DNA of 42,456 nt from Gloeomargarita sp. SKYG116 (GCA_025056115.1 JANWVM010000019.1:1-42456), one strand, 5' to 3'; positions 1 through 9,798 are shown, counted from the first letter of the stretch. Numbers and translations are program-made. Notes: generated by a model from the sequence alone, not told the origin.

Positions 1-528
1 GAGAATTCCTTGGGCATCCGGTTCTTGCTGTTGATAATTCCCCGCCGCCAGCACGAACCAATCCAATCGCTTATCTAAGGTTTGCCAAACAATGTATTCC
101 TGCACCCGATTGCGGGCATAGGCTTGTTTTTTCTCATACAAGTCAATCGCAGCGCTACTAGCGGCAATTTCAACAACCAATTCCGGCGCCCCTTCAATAA
201 AATCATCGGCGCTGATGTTGGCTTGACGACCAGGGATAAACAAAACCGCATCCGGTTGCACTTCGTTACGCTCATCCAACCGCACCGTGGGTTCAATTGC
301 TAGAACGACACCGGGGGTTGCCAGCTTGTACATCCACAACAGGCCAACGATATCACTGTGGGGTTCGCCATGACCCTTGACCCGCAGGGGCGACGCCATG
401 TACACCACTCCTTCAATCAGTTCCGCTTTGACACCTGGCATCGCCGCATAACGCCGTTCAAACTCACTACGAGACAGGTGATCGCCATTTTCTAGGGGGG
501 GAATGGGGGTAACCCCCTGAATCGTCAT
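1..528 (-). CDS. Uma2-family putative nuclease (DUF820), 3' end cut by window edge
   Basis: The reverse frame from the ATG at 528 stays open for 176 codons and runs off base 1, so the C-terminus is missing. The protein belongs to the Uma2/DUF820 family (PD-(D/E)XK-fold putative endonucleases, very abundant in cyanobacteria). It shows the NEVQPDA motif (D93) and the PELVVEIA strand (E120). It is a tandem paralogue of the gene at 581-1219. Residues 11-49 and 113-176 match the neighbour almost exactly, while residues 50-112 have diverged strongly. The biological role of the family is not established; nuclease activity is a fold-based prediction. The reading frame looks intact across the visible part. 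Confidence 0.85.
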   Translation of the reverse strand, partial: MTIQGVTPIPPLENGDHLSRSEFERRYAAMPGVKAELIEGVVYMASPLRVKGHGEPHSDIVGLLWMYKLATPGVVLAIEPTVRLDERNEVQPDAVLFIPGRQANISADDFIEGAPELVVEIAASSAAIDLYEKKQAYARNRVQEYIVWQTLDKRLDWFVLAAGNYQQQEPDAQGIL

Positions 529-580
529 AGACACGGCTAGTCAAGCTCCAAGCCTTTCAAAGCACGGTAACGGACAATTT

Positions 581-1219
581 TTAACACTGTCTTAATCCTG
601 TTTGTAAAACGTCTAAGACCTGCGACAGATTACCTTCTAAAAGTGCGGGAACATCCAGCCACAGTCCAGGAAAAATCTGGCTTTGGAGAATTCCTTGGGC
701 ATCCGGTTCTTGCTGTTGATAATTCCCCGCCGCCAGCACGAACCAATCCAATCGCTTATCTAGGGTTTGCCAAACAATGTATTCCTGCACTCGATTGCGA
801 GCATAGGCTTGTTTTTTCTCATACAAGTCAATCGCAGCGCTGCTAGCAGCAATTTCGACGACCAACTCCGGCGCCCCTACAATGTAATCCTGTTCATTGA
901 ACCAGGAACTGCCGCTATTTTCCCAGCGCATCAGGGCATCTGGCTGCACTTCGTTGGCATCATCGAGAATGACTGTGGCGTCAATCAAAACCATTGCTCC
1001 TGGCGTTACCAGATCGTAGGCCATGAGCCAGGCTGTTATCAAGCTGTGGGGACGACTATGACCCAATGCCCGCAGGGGCGACGCCATGTACACCACTCCT
1101 TCAATCAGTTCCGCTTTGACCTCCGGCATCGCCGCATAACGCCGTTCAAACTCGCTACGGGAGAGATGATCCCCATTTTCCAGAGGCGGCACTGCCTCAA
1201 CCCAATGAAAAACTGTCAT
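581..1219 (-). CDS. Uma2-family putative nuclease (DUF820)
   Basis: A complete 212-residue protein, close to the usual ~190-210 of the family. The likely PD-(D/E)XK catalytic positions are D94 in NEVQPDAL, E122 in ELVVEIA and a lysine at 135/136 in LYEKKQAYA, followed by the family's EYIVW strand. It ends 52 nt before the start of its tandem copy at 528, so the two could be co-transcribed. It is divergent from chlH across a 213-nt spacer that probably holds promoters for both directions. The family is thought to be made of restriction-like nucleases, but no target or partner is visible here. Confidence 0.9.
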   Translation of the reverse strand: MTVFHWVEAVPPLENGDHLSRSEFERRYAAMPEVKAELIEGVVYMASPLRALGHSRPHSLITAWLMAYDLVTPGAMVLIDATVILDDANEVQPDALMRWENSGSSWFNEQDYIVGAPELVVEIAASSAAIDLYEKKQAYARNRVQEYIVWQTLDKRLDWFVLAAGNYQQQEPDAQGILQSQIFPGLWLDVPALLEGNLSQVLDVLQTGLRQC

Positions 1220-1432
1220 ACGCTGCCTTCAGATACGCCGGCGCTCATTAAGCTAGCACATCAGTTGTAGGCTGAGTTGCTTTGCCGCTTACCAGAAAAC
1301 GTACCACAGCGCAAGAAATCTATCCCAAAATTAAGCAACGTATCGAATTATTGCAGGTGGGGGTGCAGGGGCCGCCGGCGTGGGGCGTTTTCGGTAAGAA
1401 TACTCATAGACCGTTTGTGTGACAGCGAGCTT

Positions 1433-4400
1433 ATGTTCACCTACGTCAAGCCGGCGATCCGTCAATTGCAGCCTGAAAATGTGGAAAATCGCACCGTGAT
1501 GCGGGTGGTGTATGTGGTATTGGAACCGCAGTATCAAAGCGCATTGACGGCGGCGGCGCGGGAAATCAATACGCAACCGGGAAATTTAGCGGTGGAATTG
1601 CGGGGGTATTTGATTGAAGAATTGCGCTCACCGGAAAACTATCAGCAATTTCAAGCGGATATTGCCCAGGCGGACGTATTTATTGCGTCGTTAATTTTTG
1701 TCGAAGATTTGGCGCAAAAGATTGTCCAAGCGGTCACACCGTACCGAGATAAGTTGCACGCGATTGTGGTGTTTCCGTCCTTACCAGAAGTGATGCGCTT
1801 GAACAAGCTGGGGACGTTTTCCATGGCGCAATTGGGTCAATCCAAGAGTGCCATTGCCCAGTTCATGCGCAAGCGCAAAGAGGCCGGGGGCGCATCGTTC
1901 CAGGAGGGAATGCTCAAGTTATTGCAAACCCTGCCCAAAGTCTTAAAATACCTGCCCATTGATAAAGCTCAAGATGCCCGCAATTTCATGTTGAGTTTTC
2001 AGTATTGGTTGGGTGGGTCGAAAGAAAACCTGCGCAATTTCCTACTCATGCTGGCGGATAAATATCTGCCCCATGTGGAGGAAAAATTGGCGTTTCAAGA
2101 GCCGGTGACCTATCCCGATATGGGCATCTGGCATCCCCTGGCGCCCCAGATGTTTGAGTCGTTAACAGATTACTTGCGCTGGTACGAAAACCGGGCAGAT
2201 ATTGGCGAAGAATTGCGCGATTCTTTAGCGCCGACGGTGGGTCTAGTATTGCAGCGCACCCATTTAATTACCGGCGATGACGCCCATTACGTGGCAATGG
2301 TACAGGAGTTGGAGTGTTTGGGGGCGCGGGTGATTCCGGTGTTTGCTGGTGGCCTGGATTTTTCCAAGCCAGTGGAAGCCTATTTTTATCACCCCAAACA
2401 ACCCCAAAAACCGCTGGTGGATGTGGTGGTGTCGTTAACCGGATTTGCACTGGTGGGGGGACCGGCTCGGCAAGACCATCCCAAAGCAGTAGAAGCGCTC
2501 AAAAAACTGAATCGTCCCTACATTGTGGCGTTGCCCTTGGTGTTTCAAACGACGGAGGAATGGCGGGCGAGTGATTTGGGATTGCACCCAATTCAAGTGG
2601 CGTTGCAAATGGCGATTCCCGAGTTGGACGGGGCGATTGAACCGATTATCCTATCGGGCCGGGATGGAGCGACTGGGAAGGCGATTGCCCTGCGAGACCG
2701 GGTGGAATTACTGGCGAAACGGGCGATGCGCTGGGTGCAACTGCGGCGCAAACCCAAGTGTCAAAAGAAAATTGCGATTACGGTTTTCAGTTTCCCGCCC
2801 GATAAAGGCAATGTGGGGACGGCGGCCTATTTGGATGTCTTTGGCTCAATTTACCGGGTGTTAGAGGCGCTCAAAAATAACGGGTATTTTGTGGATGAAA
2901 TGCCCGCGAGCGTCGAGGAATTAATGGAAGCAGTTTTGCACGACCGGCAAGCGCTGGTGGGCAGTCCCAATTTGAACATTGCCTATAAAATGTCGGTGCC
3001 GGAGTACGAGCGATTGACGCCCTACCACGAGCGCATTACGGAGCAATGGGGGCCGCCGCCAGGTCATCTCAACAGCGATGGACAACATTTGCTCATCTAC
3101 GGCAAGCATTTTGGAAATGTATTTATCGGGGTGCAACCGACGTTTGGGTATGAAGGGGACCCGATGCGATTGTTGTTCTCCCGTTCGGCATCGCCCCACC
3201 ACGGGTTTGCCGCCTATTACACCTACCTGAATCACATCTGGCAAGCGGATGCGGTGCTGCACTTTGGGACGCACGGTTCGCTGGAGTTTATGCCGGGCAA
3301 GCAGATGGGACTCTCCGGCGATTGTTACCCCGACAATTTGATTGGGGAATTGCCCAATTTCTATTACTACGCAGCGAATAATCCGTCGGAGGCGACGATT
3401 GCCAAGCGGCGGGGGTATGCTACCACGATTAGTTACCTGACGCCGGCGGCGGACCAGGCGGGTTTGTACAAGGGGTTGCGGGAGTTAAAGGATTTGATTG
3501 CGTCCTACCAAACACTGAAAGATACAGGACGGGGCGCCGCTATTATTAACAGCATCCTGGAGCAATGTCGCCTGGTGAATTTGGACCAGGATGTGCCGTT
3601 GCCAGAAACCAGTGGCGAAGTGTTAACACCCGAGCAGCGGGATGAATTGGTGGGCAAAATTTACCGGCAATTGATGGACATCGAGTCACGCCTGTTGCCG
3701 TTTGGATTGCACGTAATTGGTCAACCGCCATCGGCCCAGGAAGCAATTGCGACGCTGGTGGCGATTGCGAAAGTGGACCGTCCTGAGGAAGGGTTAGAGA
3801 GTTTGCCGCGCACGCTCGCCCGCAGTTTGGGTCAGGATTTGGATGCCATCTACCAGCGCAGTCAACGGGGGGATTTAGAGGCAGTGGCGCTGTTGGACAA
3901 GCTACAAAATGATACCCAAAAGGCGATTACGACGCTGGTGGAAACAGTCACAGACCAGGAGGGACGGATTGGCCGGACGGCGCGGTTTAATTTCTTTGGG
4001 TTGGGGGCGCAAGAACCCTGGTTTCAACTCCTGAAAAAAGACTACCCCCAACTGGAGCAGGTGCAGTTGCAGCCGTTGATGAATTACTTGGCCCAATGCC
4101 TGGAACTCATCACAGCGGACAACGAGCTAGGGGCCTTGTTGCGGGCGCTGGAAGGAGAGTACATTGCGCCGGGGCCAGGGGGAGACCCCATCCGCACGCC
4201 GGAGGTGCTGCCGACGGGTAAAAACATTCATGCCCTGGACCCCCAATCCATTCCCACGGCGGCGGCCATTGCCCAGGCGCGGGTGATTGTGGACCGCCTG
4301 CTGGAGCGGTATCGCCAGGAAGCTGGGGGCGCGTGGCCAGAAAGTATCGCCATCACCCTGTGGGGCACGGACAACATCAAGACCTACGGGGAATCCCTGG

Positions 4401-5404
4401 CCCAGGTGTTTTGGCTGGTGGGCGTCAAACCCATGCCGGATGCCCTGGGGCGGATGAACCGGTTGCAGCTCATCCCGCTGGAGGAATTGGGCCGGCCCCG
4501 CATTGATGTGGTGGTGAATTGCTCGGGTGTCTTCCGGGACTTGTTCCTGAACCAGATGTATTTGATTGACCAGGCGGTGAAACTGGCGGCGGAGGCGGAA
4601 GAACCCCTGGAGTGGAACTTTGTGCGCAAACATGCCCTAGAGCAGGCCCAAGAGTTAAACATTCCCCTGCGGCAAGCGGCGACACGGGTGTTTTCCAACG
4701 CGTCGGGTTCCTACGCGGCCAATGTCAACCTGGCGGTGGAAAACAGCACCTGGGAGCAGGAAAAGGATTTGCAGGAGATGTTTTTAACCCGCAAGTCCTA
4801 TGCGTTTAACGCCGATTCACCGGGGACGATGGAGCAAAACCTGCAATTGTTCCAAAGCAGCCTGCGCCGGGTGGATGTGACGTTGCAAAACCTAGATTCG
4901 TCGGAAATTTCGCTCACCGATGTGTCCCACTACTTTGATTCCGACCCGACCAAGGTGGTGGCCAGTTTACGCAGCGATGGCAAAAAACCCCAGGCGTATA
5001 TTGCTGACACCACGACGCCGGATGCGCGGGTGCGGAGTTTGAGCGAGACGGTGCGCCTGGATTCCCGGACCAAGTTGCTCAACCCCAAGTGGTATGAGAG
5101 CTTGCTCAAGCACGGCTATGAGGGGGTGCGGGAGATTGCCAAGCGGCTGAACAACACGCTGGGGTGGTCGGCGACGGCGGGCGCGGTGGACAACTGGATT
5201 TACGAAGAAGCCCACAACACTTACATCAACGACCCCCAGATGCGGGAGCGGCTAATGAACTTGAACCCCCATTCCTTCCGGCGGATTGTCGGCACGCTGT
5301 TGGAAGTGCATGGGCGGGGTTACTGGCAAACCAGTGAAGCCAACATCCAACTGCTCCAACAGCTTTACCAGGACATCGAAGACCGGATTGAAGGGGTCGC
5401 CTAG
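1433..5404 (+). CDS. chlH: Magnesium chelatase subunit H
   Basis: The large, porphyrin-binding subunit of Mg-chelatase. With ChlI and ChlD it inserts Mg2+ into protoporphyrin IX at the ATP-dependent first committed step of chlorophyll synthesis. The product is 1323 residues, the normal size for cyanobacterial ChlH. The frame is open upstream to 1277, but the ATG at 1433 gives the family N-terminus ([12 protein letters not shown], then [14 protein letters not shown]). Other recognisable blocks are [20 protein letters not shown] and the CobN/ChlH core around [17 protein letters not shown]. chlI and chlD are not nearby. The TAG stop at 5402-5404 is followed immediately, in the same frame, by the next gene. 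No strong Shine-Dalgarno sequence precedes the start, which is common in cyanobacteria. Confidence 0.97.
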   Translation: MFTYVKPAIRQLQPENVENRTVMRVVYVVLEPQYQSALTAAAREINTQPGNLAVELRGYLIEELRSPENYQQFQADIAQADVFIASLIFVEDLAQKIVQAVTPYRDKLHAIVVFPSLPEVMRLNKLGTFSMAQLGQSKSAIAQFMRKRKEAGGASFQEGMLKLLQTLPKVLKYLPIDKAQDARNFMLSFQYWLGGSKENLRNFLLMLADKYLPHVEEKLAFQEPVTYPDMGIWHPLAPQMFESLTDYLRWYENRADIGEELRDSLAPTVGLVLQRTHLITGDDAHYVAMVQELECLGARVIPVFAGGLDFSKPVEAYFYHPKQPQKPLVDVVVSLTGFALVGGPARQDHPKAVEALKKLNRPYIVALPLVFQTTEEWRASDLGLHPIQVALQMAIPELDGAIEPIILSGRDGATGKAIALRDRVELLAKRAMRWVQLRRKPKCQKKIAITVFSFPPDKGNVGTAAYLDVFGSIYRVLEALKNNGYFVDEMPASVEELMEAVLHDRQALVGSPNLNIAYKMSVPEYERLTPYHERITEQWGPPPGHLNSDGQHLLIYGKHFGNVFIGVQPTFGYEGDPMRLLFSRSASPHHGFAAYYTYLNHIWQADAVLHFGTHGSLEFMPGKQMGLSGDCYPDNLIGELPNFYYYAANNPSEATIAKRRGYATTISYLTPAADQAGLYKGLRELKDLIASYQTLKDTGRGAAIINSILEQCRLVNLDQDVPLPETSGEVLTPEQRDELVGKIYRQLMDIESRLLPFGLHVIGQPPSAQEAIATLVAIAKVDRPEEGLESLPRTLARSLGQDLDAIYQRSQRGDLEAVALLDKLQNDTQKAITTLVETVTDQEGRIGRTARFNFFGLGAQEPWFQLLKKDYPQLEQVQLQPLMNYLAQCLELITADNELGALLRALEGEYIAPGPGGDPIRTPEVLPTGKNIHALDPQSIPTAAAIAQARVIVDRLLERYRQEAGGAWPESIAITLWGTDNIKTYGESLAQVFWLVGVKPMPDALGRMNRLQLIPLEELGRPRIDVVVNCSGVFRDLFLNQMYLIDQAVKLAAEAEEPLEWNFVRKHALEQAQELNIPLRQAATRVFSNASGSYAANVNLAVENSTWEQEKDLQEMFLTRKSYAFNADSPGTMEQNLQLFQSSLRRVDVTLQNLDSSEISLTDVSHYFDSDPTKVVASLRSDGKKPQAYIADTTTPDARVRSLSETVRLDSRTKLLNPKWYESLLKHGYEGVREIAKRLNNTLGWSATAGAVDNWIYEEAHNTYINDPQMRERLMNLNPHSFRRIVGTLLEVHGRGYWQTSEANIQLLQQLYQDIEDRIEGVA

Positions 5405-6139
5405 TTGCGCTTCCTAGGCATTGACCTGGGCTGGACGTCCGGGCCGTCGGGACTCTGCTGCTTGGTGTGGAACGGGCAAACCCTGGTGCTGATGGACCTC
5501 GACCGGCGGCAACCGCTAGCAGACATCCTGGCCTGGGTGGACACTTGGGCGCCTGTGGGGCAACCGGCGGGAATTGCGGTGGATGCGCCGACTATCATTC
5601 CCAATCCAACGGGGATGCGCCTGCCCGACCGGTTAACGCATCAGTACTTTCGCAGTTATCACGCGGGATGTTATCCAGCAAACCAGGGGCGTCCCTTTGC
5701 CCAGCGCACGGTGGGATTTGGGCAAGCGTTGTTGGCGCGGCAATTTCGCCACGGCATTGACATCCAACCCCGTTCCCCTGACCGCTGGCAAATCGAGGTT
5801 TTTCCCCATCCGGCAGTGGTGCATTTGTTCAACTTGCCGCGCATTCTCAAGTACAAAAAGGGAGCCTTAGCCGAACGACGACAGGAATTAGCCAAGCTGC
5901 GGGATTTGCTATGGCAACTCCAACAAACGGAACCCCCTTTAGTCCTGACCGAATTGCCGGCTATTCCCCTAAACGGTTCATCCTTGAAGGTGGTGGAAGA
6001 CCAGTTGGATGCGTTGGTGTGTGCCTATGTAGCGGCGTACTGGTGGTACTGGGGACCGCAGAAAAACCAGGTTTTGGGGAATGAAGAAACGGGTTATATT
6101 GTGGTGCCGCAGCGTCGACTGTTGCAGTCATCAACCTAG
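5405..6139 (+). CDS. DUF429 family protein, predicted RNase H-fold nuclease
   Basis: A 244-residue protein beginning MRFLGIDLGWTSG, the typical DUF429 first strand with an acidic residue at D7. It also has a VDAPT segment and a C-terminal DQLDALVCAYVA helix. These match the acidic-residue layout of the RNase H-like fold; nuclease activity is a family prediction, not proven. The start must be the TTG at 5405, because the next ATG (codon 30) would remove the first conserved strand. This TTG directly follows the chlH stop, so translation is probably coupled to chlH. The 3' end overlaps the convergent dprA gene by 9 bp. Confidence 0.8.
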   Translation: MRFLGIDLGWTSGPSGLCCLVWNGQTLVLMDLDRRQPLADILAWVDTWAPVGQPAGIAVDAPTIIPNPTGMRLPDRLTHQYFRSYHAGCYPANQGRPFAQRTVGFGQALLARQFRHGIDIQPRSPDRWQIEVFPHPAVVHLFNLPRILKYKKGALAERRQELAKLRDLLWQLQQTEPPLVLTELPAIPLNGSSLKVVEDQLDALVCAYVAAYWWYWGPQKNQVLGNEETGYIVVPQRRLLQSST

Positions 6140-7138
6140 TGGAAGGGATAGCTGGACTTCTTCACCACAAGGTGTTGGCTTTAGCTGCAATTGGGAAACG
6201 ATTTGCTGAACAGGATTATCCGGTAAAATTTCACGGCATCCTAGATGAATAAGGTCAGCATTACCGGCTGGTGGCTGTGAGAAAAGGTGTGGGGACAAGA
6301 CAAAAACGGGAATGTTCATTTCTCTAGCAACTTCTGCAGCATTAAAGGTGCCACTCATGACTTCTCTGCCATCTTTGTATTCAATTTTTTTTCCAGAGGC
6401 GATAACTAGCACTGCATCCGATAAGGCACATACAAGACGATTCCGCGCCATGGCGTTGCGAGCTAACCATTTTTCGTGGGGGTCAAACTGCGAAAGGATT
6501 AGGTAGTTTTGAACTGAAGATGAGAACAAGTTCTTAAATTCATCTTTAGGCTGAAACTGGAGAATGCCTAGACTCAGAACAATTGTGGTTGTTCCGCCTG
6601 CTTTCAACGCCCCCAAATGAGCAGCGCTATCAACTCCCTTGGCATAACCAGAAATAATATTAAATCCTGCTTTTGCTAGACCTTTTGACAGTTCAAGGGC
6701 AACTTGAGTTACTTCATCCCCGACATTTCGGGAGCCAACAATAGCGATGCTAGCAGGTGCAGACAGCAGATGAAGATTCCCTTTGGCATAGAGGATTGGA
6801 GGAATATCTCGACGAAGCTCATACTTCTGGATGTAGCCCTTGAGCCTAGTAGGGTACAGATGAGATTCAGGATTTATGATCTGTACATTGCCCTGCTTCA
6901 ATTTTTTATATAAATTACGTGCATCCTCATAATCCCTAATGTCTTGATTAACTAAACCTAGTAACTTTTTTATGTTCTTAGATGATAGTTTGGCAGGGTT
7001 ATTTTGAAGCTGGATCATAAAATCGTTTAAACTCAGATTTTCTCTGGCAATTATCTCATAGATATCCCAAATACTTGCCGGGCCAACCCCCCTAGTTCTA
7101 GACAGACGAAACCAATCAAACTCGGCGCTACAGGTCAT
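6131..7138 (-). CDS. dprA: DprA/Smf-family protein (SLOG Rossmann fold)
   Basis: A 335-residue DprA/Smf protein. Residues about 15-30 (RTRGVGPASIW) look like the N-terminal helix-hairpin-helix. HLYPTRL at about 93-99 and PPILYAKG at 113-120 match the family linker. The Rossmann core shows AIVGSRN (132-138), SGYAKGVDSAAH (163-174) and the RNR signature (232-234). Classical DprA binds single-stranded DNA and loads RecA during transformation. This copy differs by a charged insertion around 249-261. Its DNA is much more AT-rich than its neighbours (one 60-base line, 6901-6960, is about 27% GC). It overlaps the upstream phosphoribosyltransferase gene by 4 nt (ATGA), so the two are translationally coupled. 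It may be a second, accessory DprA rather than the competence gene. Family assignment is firm; role is inferred. Confidence 0.88.
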   Translation of the reverse strand: MTCSAEFDWFRLSRTRGVGPASIWDIYEIIARENLSLNDFMIQLQNNPAKLSSKNIKKLLGLVNQDIRDYEDARNLYKKLKQGNVQIINPESHLYPTRLKGYIQKYELRRDIPPILYAKGNLHLLSAPASIAIVGSRNVGDEVTQVALELSKGLAKAGFNIISGYAKGVDSAAHLGALKAGGTTTIVLSLGILQFQPKDEFKNLFSSSVQNYLILSQFDPHEKWLARNAMARNRLVCALSDAVLVIASGKKIEYKDGREVMSGTFNAAEVAREMNIPVFVLSPHLFSQPPAGNADLIHLGCREILPDNPVQQIVSQLQLKPTPCGEEVQLSLPLG

Positions 7139-7722
7139 CGCTTAGTCCTCGTTTTTGTAAGTACAATCACGTACACATATTTTACATTACCTTGAGTCTT
7201 AATGGCTTGACATGCAAAGTTTAGGGTCTCGCCTGAGCGAATGAGATCATCGAACAAGAGGATAGATTGACCAGCGTATCTTTGGTCAACAACCTGAAAG
7301 GCTCCCTGGAGTTGTTCACGGCGGCTATCTGTATCTGAAATATCCTTTAATTCCATAGTATTTTTAACCTTTCTCAAGTAATCATTAGGAACTGGTAAGC
7401 TAAGCTCTTTACCGATTGCCTGAGCCAGTTCTATAACCGGCTGAAAGGGTCGGTTTTTGGAAGGTGGAATGGGAATGATTGATTTCAGAAACTGCAATTG
7501 AAACGGTGGATGGGACCGAATTCGAGAAGTCACTGTTTCAACAATTGGTTTTATTTGCGTTCTATCATCGCGATATTTTAATCGAAAGAGTGCTCTTCCT
7601 AAGGGGGTGTATTCTGTATCAAAACTACCGTCTGGCCTGGGCTTACTTGAAAGAGTATGGATATCTAATGCTTCACCATACTCCCATGAGCCTTCAATAA
7701 CAATTGGATGAATATCTATCAT
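7135..7722 (-). CDS. ComF-like phosphoribosyltransferase
   Basis: A 195-residue type I phosphoribosyltransferase. The PRPP-binding signature ILLFDDLIRSGETL lies at residues 154-167, preceded by a SIIPIPPSKNRPF segment (81-93) like that of ComF proteins. The N-terminal zinc finger of classical ComF/ComFC is absent; the N-terminus instead carries the segment YTPLGRALFRLKYRDD. A good Shine-Dalgarno (AGGAG, 6 nt before the ATG) lies in the 15-nt gap after cpcT. Like dprA behind it, the gene is AT-rich against its surroundings. ComF-type proteins are competence factors of unclear biochemistry; pairing with DprA suggests a shared DNA-linked process. Substrate unknown. Confidence 0.82.
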   Translation of the reverse strand: MIDIHPIVIEGSWEYGEALDIHTLSSKPRPDGSFDTEYTPLGRALFRLKYRDDRTQIKPIVETVTSRIRSHPPFQLQFLKSIIPIPPSKNRPFQPVIELAQAIGKELSLPVPNDYLRKVKNTMELKDISDTDSRREQLQGAFQVVDQRYAGQSILLFDDLIRSGETLNFACQAIKTQGNVKYVYVIVLTKTRTKR

Positions 7723-7737
7723 TACCTGCTCCTGAAC

Positions 7738-8328
7738 CTAAGAAGGCACTTCTTCCGCAAAACTTTGCACCCGTGTAAATTCAAATGGCCCCGCGACAGC
7801 GCCCCACACTTGGGCATCAGTTTCTGGGTCACGACCCCGGTCCCAACTCAGAAATTGCTGGCCATTGATCACAAATTCGCTATCCAAGTACGTGCGTTTG
7901 CCGCGCCGTTCGACCCAGCAACATTTACCCGGTTCCACCTTGCCATGAAAACTATGACCATCCCAGGTGACAATCATATTGCAACCAGGCAAGCGGGTCA
8001 GGTGTTCACGGGTGAGCGCTTGTAACCGGTCTTTTTGCCGAGACGCACCGTAAAATGCTGCTTCATCTCGTACCACGTAATTTTCGATTTCTAAATGGTC
8101 ATTGACGGTGATGATTTTAAGTACGCGCACCCGATAGGGCCGGTGCAATTCATAGTCGTAGGCTTGTTCCACATACAGACTCAACCCGTCCAGCAACGAC
8201 CAGGGCAAAGGACGCATACACACCCGGATATGGGCAAAAAAGGGCGGGTTCTCAAACGCCTGGGCCTGGTTACTAAAATCAGCAGCCAGCCAGCGGGCCA
8301 AGGTTTGCTGATCGGTCGGGTGGGTCAT
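7738..8328 (-). CDS. cpcT: Phycobiliprotein chromophore lyase, CpcT/CpeT type
   Basis: A 196-residue CpcT/CpeT-family protein (typical size about 190-200). CpcT attaches phycocyanobilin to the distal cysteine of the phycocyanin beta subunit; CpeT relatives act on phycoerythrin. Family segments visible are LARWLAADFSN near the N-terminus, PFFAHIRVCMRPLP, LYVEQAYDYELHRPYRVR and CNMIVTWDGHSFHGKVEPG. No cpcBA genes are in the window, so the exact substrate cannot be read from context. It is divergent from the zinc-ribbon protein at 8384 across 55 nt. Fifteen nt downstream begins the AT-rich phosphoribosyltransferase-dprA pair, which probably shares its transcript. Confidence 0.93.
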   Translation of the reverse strand: MTHPTDQQTLARWLAADFSNQAQAFENPPFFAHIRVCMRPLPWSLLDGLSLYVEQAYDYELHRPYRVRVLKIITVNDHLEIENYVVRDEAAFYGASRQKDRLQALTREHLTRLPGCNMIVTWDGHSFHGKVEPGKCCWVERRGKRTYLDSEFVINGQQFLSWDRGRDPETDAQVWGAVAGPFEFTRVQSFAEEVPS

Positions 8329-8383
8329 ACACTACTATGAAAACAATCAACGCTAGCTAGATTGTACGGTTTGGGAGAGACGG

Positions 8384-8725
8384 GTGAACAACGGGTGGCG
8401 ATTTTGGCTGGGCTGGCTCTTGATTCTGGCGGTACTGAGCAATATCGGACTCCAGGGCCTGGCGCAGGGGTTGTCAGCCTTCCTGCTATTTCTAGTGATC
8501 GCGCCGCCCCTGGTGCTATGGGGATTGCGCTGGTGGGTGCGCCGGCAAATCGCGGTCGGTCCCTGCCCCGTCTGTGGCACGTCACTCCAGGGGTGGAACC
8601 AGACCCAAACCCGCTGCCCCAACTGTGGTGAACGATTGCAAGTCAGCGGCGGTAAATTTCAGCGTTTGACGCCCCCCGGTACGGTAGATGTCGAAGCTGT
8701 AGAAGTTCCTGAATCGCCGAACTAA
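8384..8725 (+). CDS. Small membrane protein with C-terminal zinc ribbon
   Basis: A 113-residue protein with a GTG start at 8384, supported by GGGAGAG about 5 nt upstream. Residues 7-50 form two hydrophobic segments, so the N-terminus is membrane-embedded. Then comes a four-cysteine zinc ribbon: CPVC (C61, C64) and CPNC (C78, C81). The tail is acidic. I do not recognise a named family. Its stop overlaps the ygfZ start by one base (TAATG), so the two genes form an operon, but a functional link is not evident. Confidence 0.7.
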   Translation: MNNGWRFWLGWLLILAVLSNIGLQGLAQGLSAFLLFLVIAPPLVLWGLRWWVRRQIAVGPCPVCGTSLQGWNQTQTRCPNCGERLQVSGGKFQRLTPPGTVDVEAVEVPESPN

Positions 8726-9798
8726 TGACTATGTCGCTGGCAACATTACGTCAAGTACAAGCGTCAACCGGCGCCCAATTTCACCCAGATGGTTTCCCCT
8801 GGATATTTGGTCAAGAAATCAATACACGCAACCAGTTAGAAACCGGCGTCATTTTGTTTGACCGCACCCATTGGGGACGTTTATTACTTCAGGGAGCTGA
8901 CCGCATTCGTTACCTGCACAACCAGAGCACCAATGACATTCAGAAGTTGAACGTTGGTCAAGGTTGCGACACAGTTTTTGTGACATCCACTGCCCGCACC
9001 ATTGATTTGGTAAGCGCCTACATTGAACCGGAACAAATTCGTTTGGTCATTTCGCCGGGGCAACGGCAACGCATTATCCAATGGCTCGAAAAATACATCT
9101 TTTTTGCCGATCACGTAACTGTCCTTGACCACACGGATGCCACCGCCATGTTTACGCTGATTGGGCCAGGGAGTCACGAACTGGTCGCGCAATTGGGGGC
9201 CGCTGATTTAACCGCTCAACCGCTGGGCAATCACACTGTCATCGCCTGGGAAAACGCACCCGTTTGGACAGCAGTTGGCAGTGGATTAGTCACACCTGGT
9301 TACACAATCATTGTGCCGGTGGAAATGGCGGCTGACTTTTGGCAATGGTGCAGGCAACAGGGGGCGATTCCCTGGGGTGAACAGGCGTGGGAATGGCTAC
9401 GAATTGAGCAAGGACGACCGGCGGTTGGTGCAGAACTCACGGAAGATTACAATCCTTTTGAAGCGGGTTTATGGCATTGCGTGTCCCTGCAGAAGGGGTG
9501 TTATATCGGGCAAGAAACCCTGGCGCGACTTAACACTTATCAGGGGGTCAAACAACAGTTGTGGGGCCTGAAATTAACCGCACCAGCCACACCAGGTACC
9601 CCGATTTATCTGGGTGAAGAAAAAGTTGGCGTATTGACCAGTTACACCCATTCTTTTCAGGAAGAACACCGAGGTTTGGGATATATTCGTACCAAAGCGG
9701 GCGGCGTTGGATTAACGGTACAAGTGGATGGAAAAACTGCTGAAGTTGTAGATTTACCGTTTGCTCACCGGGGTTATCTCGCCCAGTTGCAGGGGTAG
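8725..9798 (+). CDS. ygfZ: YgfZ/GcvT-like folate-binding protein (iron-sulfur cluster maturation type)
   Basis: A 357-residue protein of the YgfZ/IBA57 group in the GcvT superfamily. The signature KGCYIGQET is at residues 257-265, including C259, the defining cysteine of YgfZ proteins. YgfZ homologues help build or repair iron-sulfur proteins using tetrahydrofolate; they are not the glycine-cleavage T-protein. The N-terminal folate-binding region contains FDRTHWGRLLLQGADR. It is coupled to the zinc-ribbon gene by a 1-nt overlap. Its 3' end overlaps the convergent sbcD gene by 45 bp, so both C-termini are encoded in the same DNA. Confidence 0.92.
   Translation: MTMSLATLRQVQASTGAQFHPDGFPWIFGQEINTRNQLETGVILFDRTHWGRLLLQGADRIRYLHNQSTNDIQKLNVGQGCDTVFVTSTARTIDLVSAYIEPEQIRLVISPGQRQRIIQWLEKYIFFADHVTVLDHTDATAMFTLIGPGSHELVAQLGAADLTAQPLGNHTVIAWENAPVWTAVGSGLVTPGYTIIVPVEMAADFWQWCRQQGAIPWGEQAWEWLRIEQGRPAVGAELTEDYNPFEAGLWHCVSLQKGCYIGQETLARLNTYQGVKQQLWGLKLTAPATPGTPIYLGEEKVGVLTSYTHSFQEEHRGLGYIRTKAGGVGLTVQVDGKTAEVVDLPFAHRGYLAQLQG

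Larger units (their letters stand above)
1..1219. repeat. Tandem duplication of a Uma2 gene with two near-identical blocks
   Basis: Bases 1 to about 190 match about 686-875 almost perfectly; the first 60 bases are identical. Bases about 381-510 match about 1069-1198. The stretch between these blocks is clearly diverged. The offset is 685 in the first block and 688 in the second, a 3-nt difference that keeps both genes in frame. Confidence 0.85.

Noticed and set aside
767-1270. 167-codon plus-strand frame opposite the Uma2 gene
   Set aside because: Antisense shadow of a clearly homologous gene; its product resembles no family and merely mirrors the duplicated DNA.
4127-4633. 168-codon minus-strand frame inside chlH
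   Set aside because: Lies opposite a strongly conserved part of chlH; composition (His, Arg, Pro rich) is typical of a shadow frame.
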